Positions 18,587-28,341 of a DNA stretch of 64,000 nucleotides are shown here, in pieces. The position numbers and the translations under genes were made by a program. Positions within the stretch are counted from its first letter, which is position 1, and every line of letters begins with the position of its first letter. The notes below the pieces were generated by a model. That model was given only the letters and a program-made list of their open reading frames with translations, was not told the origin of the DNA and did no database searches. Source of the DNA: an uncultured Pelagibacteraceae bacterium (GTDB taxonomy: Bacteria; Pseudomonadota; Alphaproteobacteria; Pelagibacterales; Pelagibacteraceae); contig CACCZY010000001.1 of the NCBI GenBank assembly GCA_902550635.1, positions 31,096 to 95,095 on the forward strand, read 5' to 3'.

Positions 18587-18805
18587 TTAGTACCTAAAAA
18601 CAATTCTTCCTTTTGTTAAATCATAAGGTGTTACTTCAACAGTAACATTATCTCCTTGCAAGACTCTAATTCTATTTTTTCTCAATTTTCCTGCTGTGTG
18701 GGCTATAACAATTTTATTATTACCCTCCAATTGTACACGGAACATAGCATTAGGCAGCAAATCAATAACCTTTCCTTTAAATTCAAGTAAGTCTTGTTTT
18801 GACAA
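18587..18805 (-). CDS. infA: Translation initiation factor IF-1
   Basis: [63 protein letters not shown]. Confidence 0.97.
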   Translation of the reverse strand: MSKQDLLEFKGKVIDLLPNAMFRVQLEGNNKIVIAHTAGKLRKNRIRVLQGDNVTVEVTPYDLTKGRIVFRY

Positions 18806-18810
18806 AATTA

Positions 18811-20073
18811 TTATCTCCTCATTCTCGATTTTATACTTTCGGCATGGCCATATAAATTTTCATACTCGGCAAGATTTATAGCTTGCTTACCAATAACTTC
18901 AATCCCTTTTTTTGATAATCTTATTTGGCTTATTTTTTTATAAAATTCACTTACATTAAGTCCTGAAGAAAATTTTGCTGATCCTAAAGTTGGTAGAACG
19001 TGGTTTGTGCCTGCTGTATAGTCAGTCACTGCCATTGCAGAATATCTTCCAATACATATACTTCCCGCATTAACAATTTTTTTTAAGTATTTATTTGGTT
19101 TTTTAACATTAATTTCTAAATGTTCAGGTGAAATTAAATTTATTATTTCCGGAATCTTTTTATCCTCATTAACGTAAATTATTAAACCATTTTTTCTTAA
19201 ACTTTTTGATGCAATGAATTTTCTAGGTATTTTTTTTAGTATAATATTAATTCTTTTTATTACTTTTTTAATTAATAATTTGTCCTTAGTTAGTAAAATA
19301 CATTGTGAGTTTTCATCATGTTCTGCTTGCCCAATTAATGACGTTGATATTTCATTTATATTTGTATTTCGATCTGCAACTACGCAAATTTCACTAGGCC
19401 CTGCTATCATGCTCTCTATTCCTATTTCGCCAAACAAAGAAAGTTTGGCTTGGGATACAAATTTATTACCTGGACCTACAATCTTATCAACGTTTTGTAT
19501 ATAACTTAAACTTGCTATTGCCTGAGCTCCTCCCATTGAGAAAATTTCTTTTATTCCTAACTTTCTTGCAACATACATAACTGCAGAATTTAATTTTCCA
19601 TCAACTCTTGGGTTTGCCAATACGATTCTTTTAACCTTTGCAATTTTTGCCGGAATTGCATTCATTAATAAAGAACTTGGTAAATTAGATGGAACATATA
19701 TACCAACTGAATTTAATGGAATAATTTTGTATTCTAATAGATTTTTATACTTATCAAAATACCTTACATTTTTCATTTTTTGTTTAATATGAAAATTAAA
19801 AATTCTTTTGTATGCAAAATCCAAGGAAGATTTAATTTTTGGACTTAGTTTTTTTATAGATTGAGTAATTTCTTTAGAATTTACTCTAATTCTTGAATTT
19901 TTACTATATTTCTTTTCATATTTTATTAATGCCTTAATTTTATTTTTTTTAACATCATTTAATATTTTTTTTACAACAAAGTTATTAGATCTGGTTTTGA
20001 GTCTTCTATAATTTAAAAATTTATTTATATTTAATAAATAATTCCTGTTGCTTGTGTTTAATATTTTAATCAT
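18811..20073 (-). CDS. hisD: Histidinol dehydrogenase
   Basis: [58 protein letters not shown]. Confidence 0.95.
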   Translation of the reverse strand: MIKILNTSNRNYLLNINKFLNYRRLKTRSNNFVVKKILNDVKKNKIKALIKYEKKYSKNSRIRVNSKEITQSIKKLSPKIKSSLDFAYKRIFNFHIKQKMKNVRYFDKYKNLLEYKIIPLNSVGIYVPSNLPSSLLMNAIPAKIAKVKRIVLANPRVDGKLNSAVMYVARKLGIKEIFSMGGAQAIASLSYIQNVDKIVGPGNKFVSQAKLSLFGEIGIESMIAGPSEICVVADRNTNINEISTSLIGQAEHDENSQCILLTKDKLLIKKVIKRINIILKKIPRKFIASKSLRKNGLIIYVNEDKKIPEIINLISPEHLEINVKKPNKYLKKIVNAGSICIGRYSAMAVTDYTAGTNHVLPTLGSAKFSSGLNVSEFYKKISQIRLSKKGIEVIGKQAINLAEYENLYGHAESIKSRMRR

Positions 20074-20458
20074 TTATCTGTTTTAAATCTTCTAATGTTG
20101 CCTCAATAATTTCTGCGGAGAGATTTATAATTGCATTATTTGAAAATAACAGTGTTATTTCATAATTTTTTTTTACTTTAAAAAGCTTAATTGCTATTAA
20201 TTTAAGCAATATTTTATCATCTTTTTGATTTATATTTTTTGATTTTGACGAATCAATAAATTCAAATTTTAATATACTGCTAATTTTTTGATTTTTTTTA
20301 TCTTGATTAACTCTTTCAAGCAAAATTAAAAAAATTTTATTTTTTTTTAAATATTTAATATTATTGATTTTTACACTAGAGTTAGAACAATAAGCCGAAA
20401 TAAATTGTAAATCATCAGAAGAACGAGCTATAATTTTTTTAAAAAATTTATTTCTCAT
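20066..20458 (-). CDS. DUF2948-like conserved alphaproteobacterial protein
   Basis: Slot between murA and hisD; RSSDDLQFISAYCSNSSVKINNIKYL and C-terminal LSAEIIEATLEDL. Confidence 0.6.
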   Translation of the reverse strand: MRNKFFKKIIARSSDDLQFISAYCSNSSVKINNIKYLKKNKIFLILLERVNQDKKNQKISSILKFEFIDSSKSKNINQKDDKILLKLIAIKLFKVKKNYEITLLFSNNAIINLSAEIIEATLEDLKQIND

Positions 20459-21717
20459 TAACGTATTTTTTTTATATCTACTCCTATTTTCTTTAATTTT
20501 TTATCTAAATTTTCATATCCACGAGAAAGATGATAAATTCTATGAATAATTGATTTACCTTTAGCAGCAATTGCCGCCAATACTAATGCTACGGAAGCTC
20601 TTAAGTCACTGCTCATTAATTCAGCTCCTTCAAAATTAGCTCCTCCTAGAATTATTGCTTTTTTATTCCTAACTATAATGTTAGCGCCTAACCTTCTTAG
20701 TTCAGCACAATGCAAATACCTGTTCTCAAAAATGTTTTCTTTAATAATTGATCTCCCTTTTGCTTTACATAACAATACCATAAACTGCGCTTGTAGATCA
20801 GTAGAAAAACCTGGATATTCTTTTGTACTTAACAATTTTAAATTTTTTATTTTTTTTGAACCTTTGACTATAATTTTATTTTTTTTAGTTTTAATTTCTG
20901 CACCAATTTTTTTTAGCAAGTTAATTTCAGTATTAATTATTTCTGGTTTCAAACCACACACTTCTAAATTACCCTGAGTTAATGCAGATGCTATACAAAA
21001 CGTTCCAGCTTCAATTCTGTCTCCCATTACAGAATAGCTAGTTGAATCTAAAGATTTCACGCCGTAAATTTCTAAAGTTCTTTTTCCAGTCCATTTAATT
21101 TTTGCTCCTGCTGATTTAAGAAAATTGACTAAATCTTTTATCTCAGGTTCTATTGCACAGTTTTTTAAAATAGTTTTCCCATTAGCTAATGTTGCTGCCA
21201 TTATTAAATTTTCTGTTGCTCCAACAGAAATTTTTGGAAATTTAATTTTTGAACCTATTATTTTTTTTGCATTTGCATGAACATATCCTTTTTTAATTTT
21301 ATAATTCATTTTTAATTTTTTTAACCCTGATAAATGATAATTTATTGGTCTGACACCTATCTGACAGCCTCCTGGCATACTTACAGTAGCCAAACCATAC
21401 CTTGATATTAAAGGACCAAGAACTAATATTCCTGCACGCATTGTTTTGACATGAGAATAAGAAGCAAAAAAATTTTTAATTTTGTAATTTTTAATTTTTA
21501 CTATGCGTTTATTTTGTGAAAAAGATATTTTTGAACCTAATGATCTAAGTAGATTAATCATTGTTTCAATATCTTTAACTTTTGGTAAATTTTTAATCTT
21601 AACTGTTTTATTAAATAAAAGTGTTGATGCTAAAATTGGCAAAGCCGCATTTTTGCTACCTGAAACACTAACCACTCCTTTGACCTTGCAAGGTCCTTTG
21701 ATAACAAACTTTTCCAT
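20458..21717 (-). CDS. murA: UDP-N-acetylglucosamine 1-carboxyvinyltransferase
   Basis: VSGSKNAALPILAST, MPGGCQIGVRPINYHL, YPGFSTDLQAQFM, LMSSDLRASVALVLA. Confidence 0.95.
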   Translation of the reverse strand: MEKFVIKGPCKVKGVVSVSGSKNAALPILASTLLFNKTVKIKNLPKVKDIETMINLLRSLGSKISFSQNKRIVKIKNYKIKNFFASYSHVKTMRAGILVLGPLISRYGLATVSMPGGCQIGVRPINYHLSGLKKLKMNYKIKKGYVHANAKKIIGSKIKFPKISVGATENLIMAATLANGKTILKNCAIEPEIKDLVNFLKSAGAKIKWTGKRTLEIYGVKSLDSTSYSVMGDRIEAGTFCIASALTQGNLEVCGLKPEIINTEINLLKKIGAEIKTKKNKIIVKGSKKIKNLKLLSTKEYPGFSTDLQAQFMVLLCKAKGRSIIKENIFENRYLHCAELRRLGANIIVRNKKAIILGGANFEGAELMSSDLRASVALVLAAIAAKGKSIIHRIYHLSRGYENLDKKLKKIGVDIKKIR

Positions 21718-21719
21718 GG

Positions 21720-22277
21720 TTATTTAATTTTTGCTAGTGTTACACCTTTTTGACCTTGGTATTTACCACCTCTAGACTTATAACTTGTTTCTGGTTGTTC
21801 ATTCCCTTTTAAAAATAAAAATTGTGCACACCCCTCTCCTGAATAAATTTTAGCAGGATTTGGTGTTGTGTTAGAAAATTCTAATGTTATGTGACCTTCA
21901 AACTCATTTTCAATTGGAGTTACATTAATCACAATACCACATCTTGCATAAGTACTTTTGCCAACACAAATACACAAAATATCTCTGGGTATTTTAAAAA
22001 ATTCAATTGTCCTTCCTAAAACAAAAGAATTTGGTGGAATTATACATTCTGATCCTTTTCTATCCACAAAATTTGATTCACTAAAATTCTTTGGATCTAC
22101 AATTGATGAATTAACATTAGTAAAAATTTTAAACTCATCTGCTACTCGTACATCATAACCAAAAGAACTCAGTCCATAGGATATTTTTCCAGATGAGACT
22201 TGTTTTTCCACAAATGGATCTATCATACCATGTTCCAAAGACATTTTTTTAATCCATTTATCAGATTGAATACTCAT
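21720..22277 (-). CDS. dcd: dCTP deaminase
   Basis: [65 protein letters not shown]. Confidence 0.95.
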   Translation of the reverse strand: MSIQSDKWIKKMSLEHGMIDPFVEKQVSSGKISYGLSSFGYDVRVADEFKIFTNVNSSIVDPKNFSESNFVDRKGSECIIPPNSFVLGRTIEFFKIPRDILCICVGKSTYARCGIVINVTPIENEFEGHITLEFSNTTPNPAKIYSGEGCAQFLFLKGNEQPETSYKSRGGKYQGQKGVTLAKIK

Positions 22278-22294
22278 TTAATAACTTTATTTTT

Positions 22295-22381
22295 TTTAAT
22301 TTTTTTTTGAAAAATTTTTCTTTTTTTTAAATTTTTTTTTAAAGCAATCTCAAGCCTATTTTTTTTATGTTTATTATCCAT
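22295..22381 (-). CDS. Unannotated candidate small protein, 28 aa (MDNKHKKNRLEIALKKNLKKKKNFSKKN)
   Basis: Manual reverse-strand reading: ATG at 22381-22379, TAA at 22297-22295; fills the dcd-22388 gap. The RLEIALKKNLKKKK core resembles small basic alphaproteobacterial ORFs of the RLxEALRxNLRRRK type (recalled, not searched). Confidence 0.45.
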
Positions 22382-22387
22382 TTTAAA

Positions 22388-22585
22388 TTATTTTTCTGGA
22401 TTTGTAAGATCATCGAGAGTTAATGGCTTAGAGGTATCTCTTTGATCTACTTTAGATTTTTTTTCTTCCGGACTTAATTTCGCTGCTCTTTTCGCTCTTC
22501 TTTCAGCAAGCTTTTTTTCTCTTTTAGCTTGCTTCTCCATAGCTTTCATTCCTCTAGTAGATTTATAATCGTAGTGAATACCCAT
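22388..22585 (-). CDS. Conserved small basic protein of unknown function
   Basis: 65 aa, charged: MGIHYDYKSTRGMKAMEKQAKREKKLAERRAKRAAKLSPEEKKSKVDQRDTSKPLTLDDLTNPEK; clean start and stop, distinctive C-terminus. Confidence 0.7.
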   Translation of the reverse strand: MGIHYDYKSTRGMKAMEKQAKREKKLAERRAKRAAKLSPEEKKSKVDQRDTSKPLTLDDLTNPEK

Positions 22586-22678
22586 AATTTACCCTTCAAA
22601 CTTATAAAACATTTTGAAAAAAAATTAAGGCAATAATTTGTAAATTATTAATTTATACACTAATCTTGTATTTTTTTT

Positions 22679-22754
22679 GCCCAGATAGCTCAGTTGGAAG
22701 AGCATTTGCATGGTAGGCAAAAGGTCAGCAGTTCGATCCTGCTTCTGGGCACCA
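22679..22754 (+). tRNA. tRNA-Thr (GGT)
   Basis: GCCCAGATAGCTCAGTTGGAAGAGCATTTGCATGGTAGGCAAAAGGTCAGCAGTTCGATCCTGCTTCTGGGCACCA; loop ATGGTAG. Confidence 0.95.
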
Positions 22755-23465
22755 TTATTTTTTAAAAAAAATTTTTTTTGTAAAATATGCTAACAAAAAA
22801 ATTATAATAAATGAAATTATAGGATAGTAAATATTGGGAGAGCTGAGTATTTGGTAAAATGTTGGTTTATTTAAATTATTACTTATAATTTTTTCTATTC
22901 CGGAACCCATAGAAACCATTATAAAAATCTGTGGCAATATACCAAAAAAAGTTCCAAAAAAGTAATTTTTAATCTTTATATTAAATAACGTTGGTAGAAT
23001 GTTTGCTATAAAAAAAGGTATTCCTCCAACAAATCTGTAAATAAAAAAATATAAAAACTCTTGTTTCTTAAATTTTTCTATTAAATAAATATATTTTAAA
23101 GAAAACTTTTTTTTAATAAAATCTTTAAAAAAAAAACTGGCAATCAAGTAAAGCATTAATGCGCCTATGCTTAAAGAAAATGTAGCAATAATAGTACCCA
23201 GCCATTTTCCAAAAATATAACCACTAAGTAATGCAACTGGGCTTCCAAAACCAAGAAGTAAAACCCAAATAACAATAAATAATATTGTTAATAAAATTGA
23301 AATAAATAAATTAGAATTTTTTAAACTTAAAATAAATTGACTATTAGTTTTAATAAAATCATAGTCTGTTATTTCATTTAATGAAAAATTCATCAAAAAA
23401 ACCATTAAAAATGTTAAAACTAAACACAAATATGTGATTCCTAAAACAATTTTTATTTTTTCCAT
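22755..23465 (-). CDS. TVP38/TMEM64 (VTT/SNARE-associated) family membrane protein
   Basis: Multi-[67 protein letters not shown]. Confidence 0.8.
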   Translation of the reverse strand: MEKIKIVLGITYLCLVLTFLMVFLMNFSLNEITDYDFIKTNSQFILSLKNSNLFISILLTILFIVIWVLLLGFGSPVALLSGYIFGKWLGTIIATFSLSIGALMLYLIASFFFKDFIKKKFSLKYIYLIEKFKKQEFLYFFIYRFVGGIPFFIANILPTLFNIKIKNYFFGTFFGILPQIFIMVSMGSGIEKIISNNLNKPTFYQILSSPNIYYPIISFIIIFLLAYFTKKIFFKK

Positions 23466-23551
23466 TTAAAACAATTTATTTAAATTTTCTGTACTTTTCA
23501 CTTCATTTTTTCTATATATACAAAACTTTAACAACAATTAATAAAGTATTT

Positions 23552-23686
23552 ATGAAAAGAACTTATCAACCATCAAAAATTGTGAGGTCAAGGCGTCATG
23601 GATTTAGATCTAAAATGAGAACTAAAGGTGGTAGAAAATTAATAAAAAGAAGAAGAGCTAAAGGAAGAAAAAAATTAACAGTTTAA
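23552..23686 (+). CDS. rpmH: 50S ribosomal protein L34
   Basis: [44 protein letters not shown]; absent from ORF track because short. Confidence 0.97.
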   Translation: MKRTYQPSKIVRSRRHGFRSKMRTKGGRKLIKRRRAKGRKKLTV

Positions 23687-24027
23687 TGAAAAATAAGATT
23701 TTGAGTCTTTCAAAAAATGAAGATTTTAAATCTCTTCTTTCTGGAAAAAAATATTCTAATAAATATTTAACAATTTTTTTTAAAAATATACCTGGTAAAA
23801 GTAATAAAAAATTAAATATAAGTTTTATAACAAAGAAAAAAATTGGAAATGCTGTCAAAAGAAATAAAATTAAAAGAAGATTAAGAAATATAATGAATGA
23901 TGCATTAAAAAACCTTAGTATAAATCTCAATTATTCTTATTTATTTATTGCAAAAAAAAGTCTTTTAGAAGAAAAATATGGAAAAATAAAAGAAACACTT
24001 TTTATCGAATTAAATAAAATTAAATAA
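23686..24027 (+). CDS. rnpA: Ribonuclease P protein component
   Basis: Overlaps rpmH stop (TAATG); ITKKKIGNAVKRNKIKRRLRNI. Confidence 0.93.
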   Translation: MKNKILSLSKNEDFKSLLSGKKYSNKYLTIFFKNIPGKSNKKLNISFITKKKIGNAVKRNKIKRRLRNIMNDALKNLSINLNYSYLFIAKKSLLEEKYGKIKETLFIELNKIK

Positions 24028-24030
24028 ATT

Positions 24031-24270
24031 ATGAAACCTTTAACATTTTTATTAATAATTATAATTAAATTATATCAATTGTTACTTTCTCCGTTAATTG
24101 GAAATAATTGTAGATATTTACCAACCTGTTCAAATTATTTTATTGATTCTTTAAAAGAATTTGGATTTTTTAAAGGAATTTTTATCGGATCAAAAAGAAT
24201 TCTCTCTTGTCATCCATTTAAATTGTTAGGTGGTGGCGAAGGTTTTGATCCAATTAAAAAAAGGAAATAA
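24031..24270 (+). CDS. yidD: Membrane protein insertion efficiency factor YidD
   Basis: LIKLYQLLLSPLIGNNCRYLPTCSNYFIDSLKEFG, CHPFKLLGGGEGFDP. Confidence 0.95.
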   Translation: MKPLTFLLIIIIKLYQLLLSPLIGNNCRYLPTCSNYFIDSLKEFGFFKGIFIGSKRILSCHPFKLLGGGEGFDPIKKRK

Positions 24271-24273
24271 TTA

Positions 24274-25956
24274 ATGGAAACAAAAAATATAATTGCAGCT
24301 ATATCCTTAAGTGCAGCAGTTATAATACTATATAGCCTCTTTTTTGCACCAAGCCAAGATGAGCTTAATAAATTAAGAGTTGAAAAAGAGAAAGATAAAA
24401 TAGTTAAAAATTCTGAAGCACCAAGTTTGGATAATGAAAATAATATATCTACAATTAGCAGAAGTGATGCAATACAAGAAGTTCAAAGAATAAATTTTGA
24501 AAACAAAAATCTCTTAGGATCAATATCATTAACTGGAAGTACAATAGATGATTTAACTTTTAAAAATTATTCTAAAATTTTAAATGGTAAAGAAAAAGTA
24601 ACTTTATTAAATCCTAGAAAAGTTAAAAATGGTTATTATATTGAAACTGGTTGGGTAACAAATGATAAAAATATCGATTTACCTAATTCTAAAACAAATT
24701 GGAAAGTTGAAGGTAATAAAAAACTTTCGCCCAATAATCCTGTAAAAATATTTTGGATTAATCAACAAGAAATTAAATTTGAAAAAAAGATTAGTTTAGA
24801 TGAACAGTTTCTTTTTACTGTAGAACAAAGCATAACTAATAACACAGATAAAAAGTATGATTTTTATACTTATGCTCAAATAATTAGAAATACAGCGCCA
24901 GAAGTTACTAACTTCTATATTTTACACGAAGGAATGCTTGGAGTTTTTGAAGATCAACTAGTAGAAGAAGATTACGATGACATTGAAGAAAAAAAATACT
25001 CTTACAATGCTACTTCTGGATGGCTCGGAATTACTGACAAATATTGGCTAGCAAGTTTAATCCCAGAAAAAAGTAAAAGTTTTAGAGCAGATTTTGATTA
25101 CAAAAATAAGTTTAGAGCTAGTTTTATTGAAACTGAACCATTAGAAGCGAACAAAAAAGAAAAAATAACCAATGAAATAAATATCATTGTCGCTGCTAAA
25201 GAAGTGAATGTCATTGATGGTTATGCTGAAAAATTAAAAATTAGCAAATACGATCTAGCTATTGATTGGGGTTGGTTTTATTTTATAGTTAAACCTTTAT
25301 TTTTTGCAATTGACTACTTTTTCAAACTGACAGGAAATTTTGGTATCGCAATAGTTTTAATTACAATATGTGTTCGAGTGGTTTTTTTTCCATTAGCTAA
25401 CTATTCTTTTAGATCAATGGCTAAAATGAAAATATTACAGCCAGAAATGGCAAGACTAAAAGAACTTCACAAAAATGATAAAATGAAACTACAACAAGAA
25501 ATTATGTCGCTTTATAAAAAAGAAAAGGTCAATCCTTTGTCTGGCTGTCTTCCTATATTAATCCAAATACCTTTTTTCTTTGCAATCTATAAAATGTTAT
25601 TTGTTACAATTGAAATGAGACATCAACCTTTTTTTGGTTGGATAAAAGATTTATCTGAAAAAGATCCAACATCCATTTTTAATTTATTTGGAATTATTCC
25701 CTGGGATCCTCCGTCTTTTTTAGTTATTGGAGCTTGGCCTTGCTTAATGGGCCTAACAATGTACTTTCAGCAAAAATTAAATCCTGCGCCACCAGATCCT
25801 ATCCAGCAAAAAATTTTTATGTTTTTTCCTTTATTTTTGACAGTAATACTAGCTCCTTTCCCTTCAGGTCTAGTAATTTATTGGACAGTTAATAATATAC
25901 TTACAATGGCCCAACAAGTTGTCATAATGAAGAGAACAACAGTAAAAACTAAATAA
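24274..25956 (+). CDS. yidC: Membrane protein insertase YidC
   Basis: Oxa1 domain GIAIVLITICVRVVFFPLANYSFRSMAKMKILQPEM, NPLSGCLPILIQIPFFFAIYKML. Confidence 0.96.
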   Translation: METKNIIAAISLSAAVIILYSLFFAPSQDELNKLRVEKEKDKIVKNSEAPSLDNENNISTISRSDAIQEVQRINFENKNLLGSISLTGSTIDDLTFKNYSKILNGKEKVTLLNPRKVKNGYYIETGWVTNDKNIDLPNSKTNWKVEGNKKLSPNNPVKIFWINQQEIKFEKKISLDEQFLFTVEQSITNNTDKKYDFYTYAQIIRNTAPEVTNFYILHEGMLGVFEDQLVEEDYDDIEEKKYSYNATSGWLGITDKYWLASLIPEKSKSFRADFDYKNKFRASFIETEPLEANKKEKITNEINIIVAAKEVNVIDGYAEKLKISKYDLAIDWGWFYFIVKPLFFAIDYFFKLTGNFGIAIVLITICVRVVFFPLANYSFRSMAKMKILQPEMARLKELHKNDKMKLQQEIMSLYKKEKVNPLSGCLPILIQIPFFFAIYKMLFVTIEMRHQPFFGWIKDLSEKDPTSIFNLFGIIPWDPPSFLVIGAWPCLMGLTMYFQQKLNPAPPDPIQQKIFMFFPLFLTVILAPFPSGLVIYWTVNNILTMAQQVVIMKRTTVKTK

Positions 25957-25970
25957 ATAAATACTTCAAA

Positions 25971-26816
25971 ATGGATTTAGAAAAAATACTTCCTGCTGAT
26001 GGTCCAAATATTAAAAAAATTCAAAAATACATTAATAAGTACAAAGGTGAGATAATCGTTATAAAATGTGGAGGTTCTGTTTTAACCAATCAAAAATTAT
26101 TTGAACAATTTATTGAAGATGTTTCAATCCTAAATAAATTAAATCTTAGTATTTGTTTAATACATGGTGGTGGAGTTTTAATAAGTAAAAAATTAAAAGA
26201 AAAAAATATACAAAATAAATTTATAAATGGTTTAAGAATTACAAATGAAGAAACTATAAAAGTTGTTGAGGAAGCGCTAATAGAATTAAATTTAGAAATA
26301 ATTAATAATTTAAAAAAAAGAAATTGCATTGCTCAATCAATTGCAGCAAAAAAAAAATTAATTATTGTAGACCCAAAAAATAAGGAATTAGGTTTTGTAG
26401 GTAACCCTAAATACGTAAATAAAGATGTTTTAATAAAAATTTTAGAAAAAAATGAAGTTCCAGTAATCATACCTATGGGAATAGGAAAAGATGAAAAAAC
26501 ATACAATATTAATGCTGACATAGCCGCTGGCTCTATAGCAAAAAATCTAAAATCAAGAAGACTTCTTTTGATGACTGATGTTGATGGAGTTTTGGACAAA
26601 GATAAATTATTAATTCCAGAAATAAATTCTGAAAAAGCAAAAAAAATGATTGATCAAGGTACAATAAATGGGGGAATGATCCCAAAAATAAATACTTGTA
26701 TAGATGTTGTTAACAATGGTGTTACAGGAGTTGTAATTGTAGATGGAAGAAAAACTCATTCAATTTTGTTTGAACTATTTTCAGATGAAGGTTCTGGAAC
26801 TCTAATTAGAAAATAA
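25971..26816 (+). CDS. argB: Acetylglutamate kinase
   Basis: VIKCGGSVLTN, LIHGGGVLISKKL, LLLMTDVDGVLDKD, GTINGGMIPKI. Confidence 0.94.
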   Translation: MDLEKILPADGPNIKKIQKYINKYKGEIIVIKCGGSVLTNQKLFEQFIEDVSILNKLNLSICLIHGGGVLISKKLKEKNIQNKFINGLRITNEETIKVVEEALIELNLEIINNLKKRNCIAQSIAAKKKLIIVDPKNKELGFVGNPKYVNKDVLIKILEKNEVPVIIPMGIGKDEKTYNINADIAAGSIAKNLKSRRLLLMTDVDGVLDKDKLLIPEINSEKAKKMIDQGTINGGMIPKINTCIDVVNNGVTGVVIVDGRKTHSILFELFSDEGSGTLIRK

Positions 26817-27502
26817 TGGATCTCAAAAATATAAAATATATTATTTTAGATATGGATGGTTGCTGCTACCATCCAAGGTATTTGAAGACTTTATTTGGAC
26901 AAGTAAGTTCACGAATGACTGATTTTATTTCACTTAAACTTGAAATTGAAAAAACAAAAGCAAAACAAATTCAACAAGAATATTTTTATAAGTATGATAC
27001 TTCCTTAAATGGATTAATGAAGAATTACCCAAAATTAATTGATCCTTATGAATTTCTTAAATATGTGCACAATATTAACTACGATTGCCTTAAAAAAGAT
27101 ATCGACCTTAGAGAAGAACTTTTAAAATTAGATGTGAAAACTTATTGTGCAACTAATGGAAGCAAAGAACATGCAATTAATTGTATGAAAAAAATAGGAA
27201 TTGAGGATTTATTTGAAGGTAAAATTATGGATATAGTAGATTTTAATTTTAAACCAAAACCAAACCCTGATTCACTTAATTTAATGTGTAAAAAATTTCA
27301 AATTCCAACCAATGAAGAAACTGTCTATATAGAAGATATAGCAAAAAATCTATCTTCAGAGACTGCAAAAGACATGATAAAAGTTTGGTTTGTCAATGAC
27401 CAACCTATTAATGATATGGACAAATATAAACATCTAATTCAATATAAAATTGATAATCTTGCTTTATTTTTAAAAAAAATAAGGTTATTAAAAGAGGAAT
27501 AA
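26816..27502 (+). CDS. HAD-family hydrolase, pyrimidine 5'-nucleotidase-like
   Basis: Motif I region ILDMDGCCYHP, CATNGS, FKPKPNPDS, YIEDIAKNL; between argB and dapD. Confidence 0.78.
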   Translation: MDLKNIKYIILDMDGCCYHPRYLKTLFGQVSSRMTDFISLKLEIEKTKAKQIQQEYFYKYDTSLNGLMKNYPKLIDPYEFLKYVHNINYDCLKKDIDLREELLKLDVKTYCATNGSKEHAINCMKKIGIEDLFEGKIMDIVDFNFKPKPNPDSLNLMCKKFQIPTNEETVYIEDIAKNLSSETAKDMIKVWFVNDQPINDMDKYKHLIQYKIDNLALFLKKIRLLKEE

Positions 27503-27506
27503 TATT

Positions 27507-28337
27507 ATGAGTAATATTGAAAAAATTATTAATGATGCCTGGGAAAATAAGGATCAAGTAAATCAAAATTCAGATAAGAATTTAAAAGATACAATCAACC
27601 AAATTATTGATGAATTAGATAGTGGCAAAGTAAGAGTTGCAGAAAAAAAAAATGGTGAATGGATTACTCTTCAACATATAAAAAAAGCCATAATGCTTAG
27701 TTTTAAAATTTATCCAATGGAAAATTTAAGTGGTCCATATAGTAGTTGGTATGATAAAGCACATTTATTAAAGGGCAAAACAGCTGGATGGACTAAACAA
27801 GATCACGAAAAAGCTGGATTTAGAATGGTTCCAAATTCTCCAGTAAGAAGGGGATCGTTCATTGGAAAAAATGTTGTCTTGATGCCATGTTATGTGAACA
27901 TTGGTGCTTATATTGACGAAGGTACTATGATTGATACATTTGCAAGAGCTGGTAGTTGTTGTCAAATTGGAAAAAACTGTCACATTTCTGCTGGTACAGG
28001 CATAGGTGGAGTTTTAGAACCTGCACAAGCCTTACCAACAATTATAGAAGATAATGTATTTCTTGGAGCAATGTCCGAAGTAGTTGAAGGAGTTATAGTA
28101 GGAGAAGGCTCTGTCTTAAGTATGGGAATGTATATTGGACAATCCACAAAGATTGTTAACAGAAAAAGTGGAGAAATAACTTATGGAAAAATACCTCCAT
28201 ATTCAGTAGTTGTACCGGGTTCTTTGCCAGATAAAAACAATCCTTCTGCGCCGTCATTGTCTTGCGCCGTAATTATTAAACAAGTTGATGAAAAAACAAG
28301 ATCTAAAACATCAATAAACGACTTATTAAGAGAATAA
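27507..28337 (+). CDS. dapD: 2,3,4,5-tetrahydropyridine-2,6-dicarboxylate N-succinyltransferase
   Basis: Left-handed beta-helix hexapeptides, MPCYVNIGAYIDEGTMIDTFARAGSCCQIGKNCHISAGTGIGGVLEP. Confidence 0.95.
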   Translation: MSNIEKIINDAWENKDQVNQNSDKNLKDTINQIIDELDSGKVRVAEKKNGEWITLQHIKKAIMLSFKIYPMENLSGPYSSWYDKAHLLKGKTAGWTKQDHEKAGFRMVPNSPVRRGSFIGKNVVLMPCYVNIGAYIDEGTMIDTFARAGSCCQIGKNCHISAGTGIGGVLEPAQALPTIIEDNVFLGAMSEVVEGVIVGEGSVLSMGMYIGQSTKIVNRKSGEITYGKIPPYSVVVPGSLPDKNNPSAPSLSCAVIIKQVDEKTRSKTSINDLLRE

Positions 28338-28341
28338 ATTA

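Noticed and set aside
22286-22345. T-rich tracts between dcd and the 65-aa ORF as a terminator or repeat array
   Set aside because: Homopolymer runs typical of the composition; no stable hairpin, better explained by the candidate small Lys-rich ORF
22755-23465. VTT/TVP38 membrane gene as a novel system next to tRNA-Thr
   Set aside because: Recognisable common family; only its zero spacing to the tRNA is notable and is already reported
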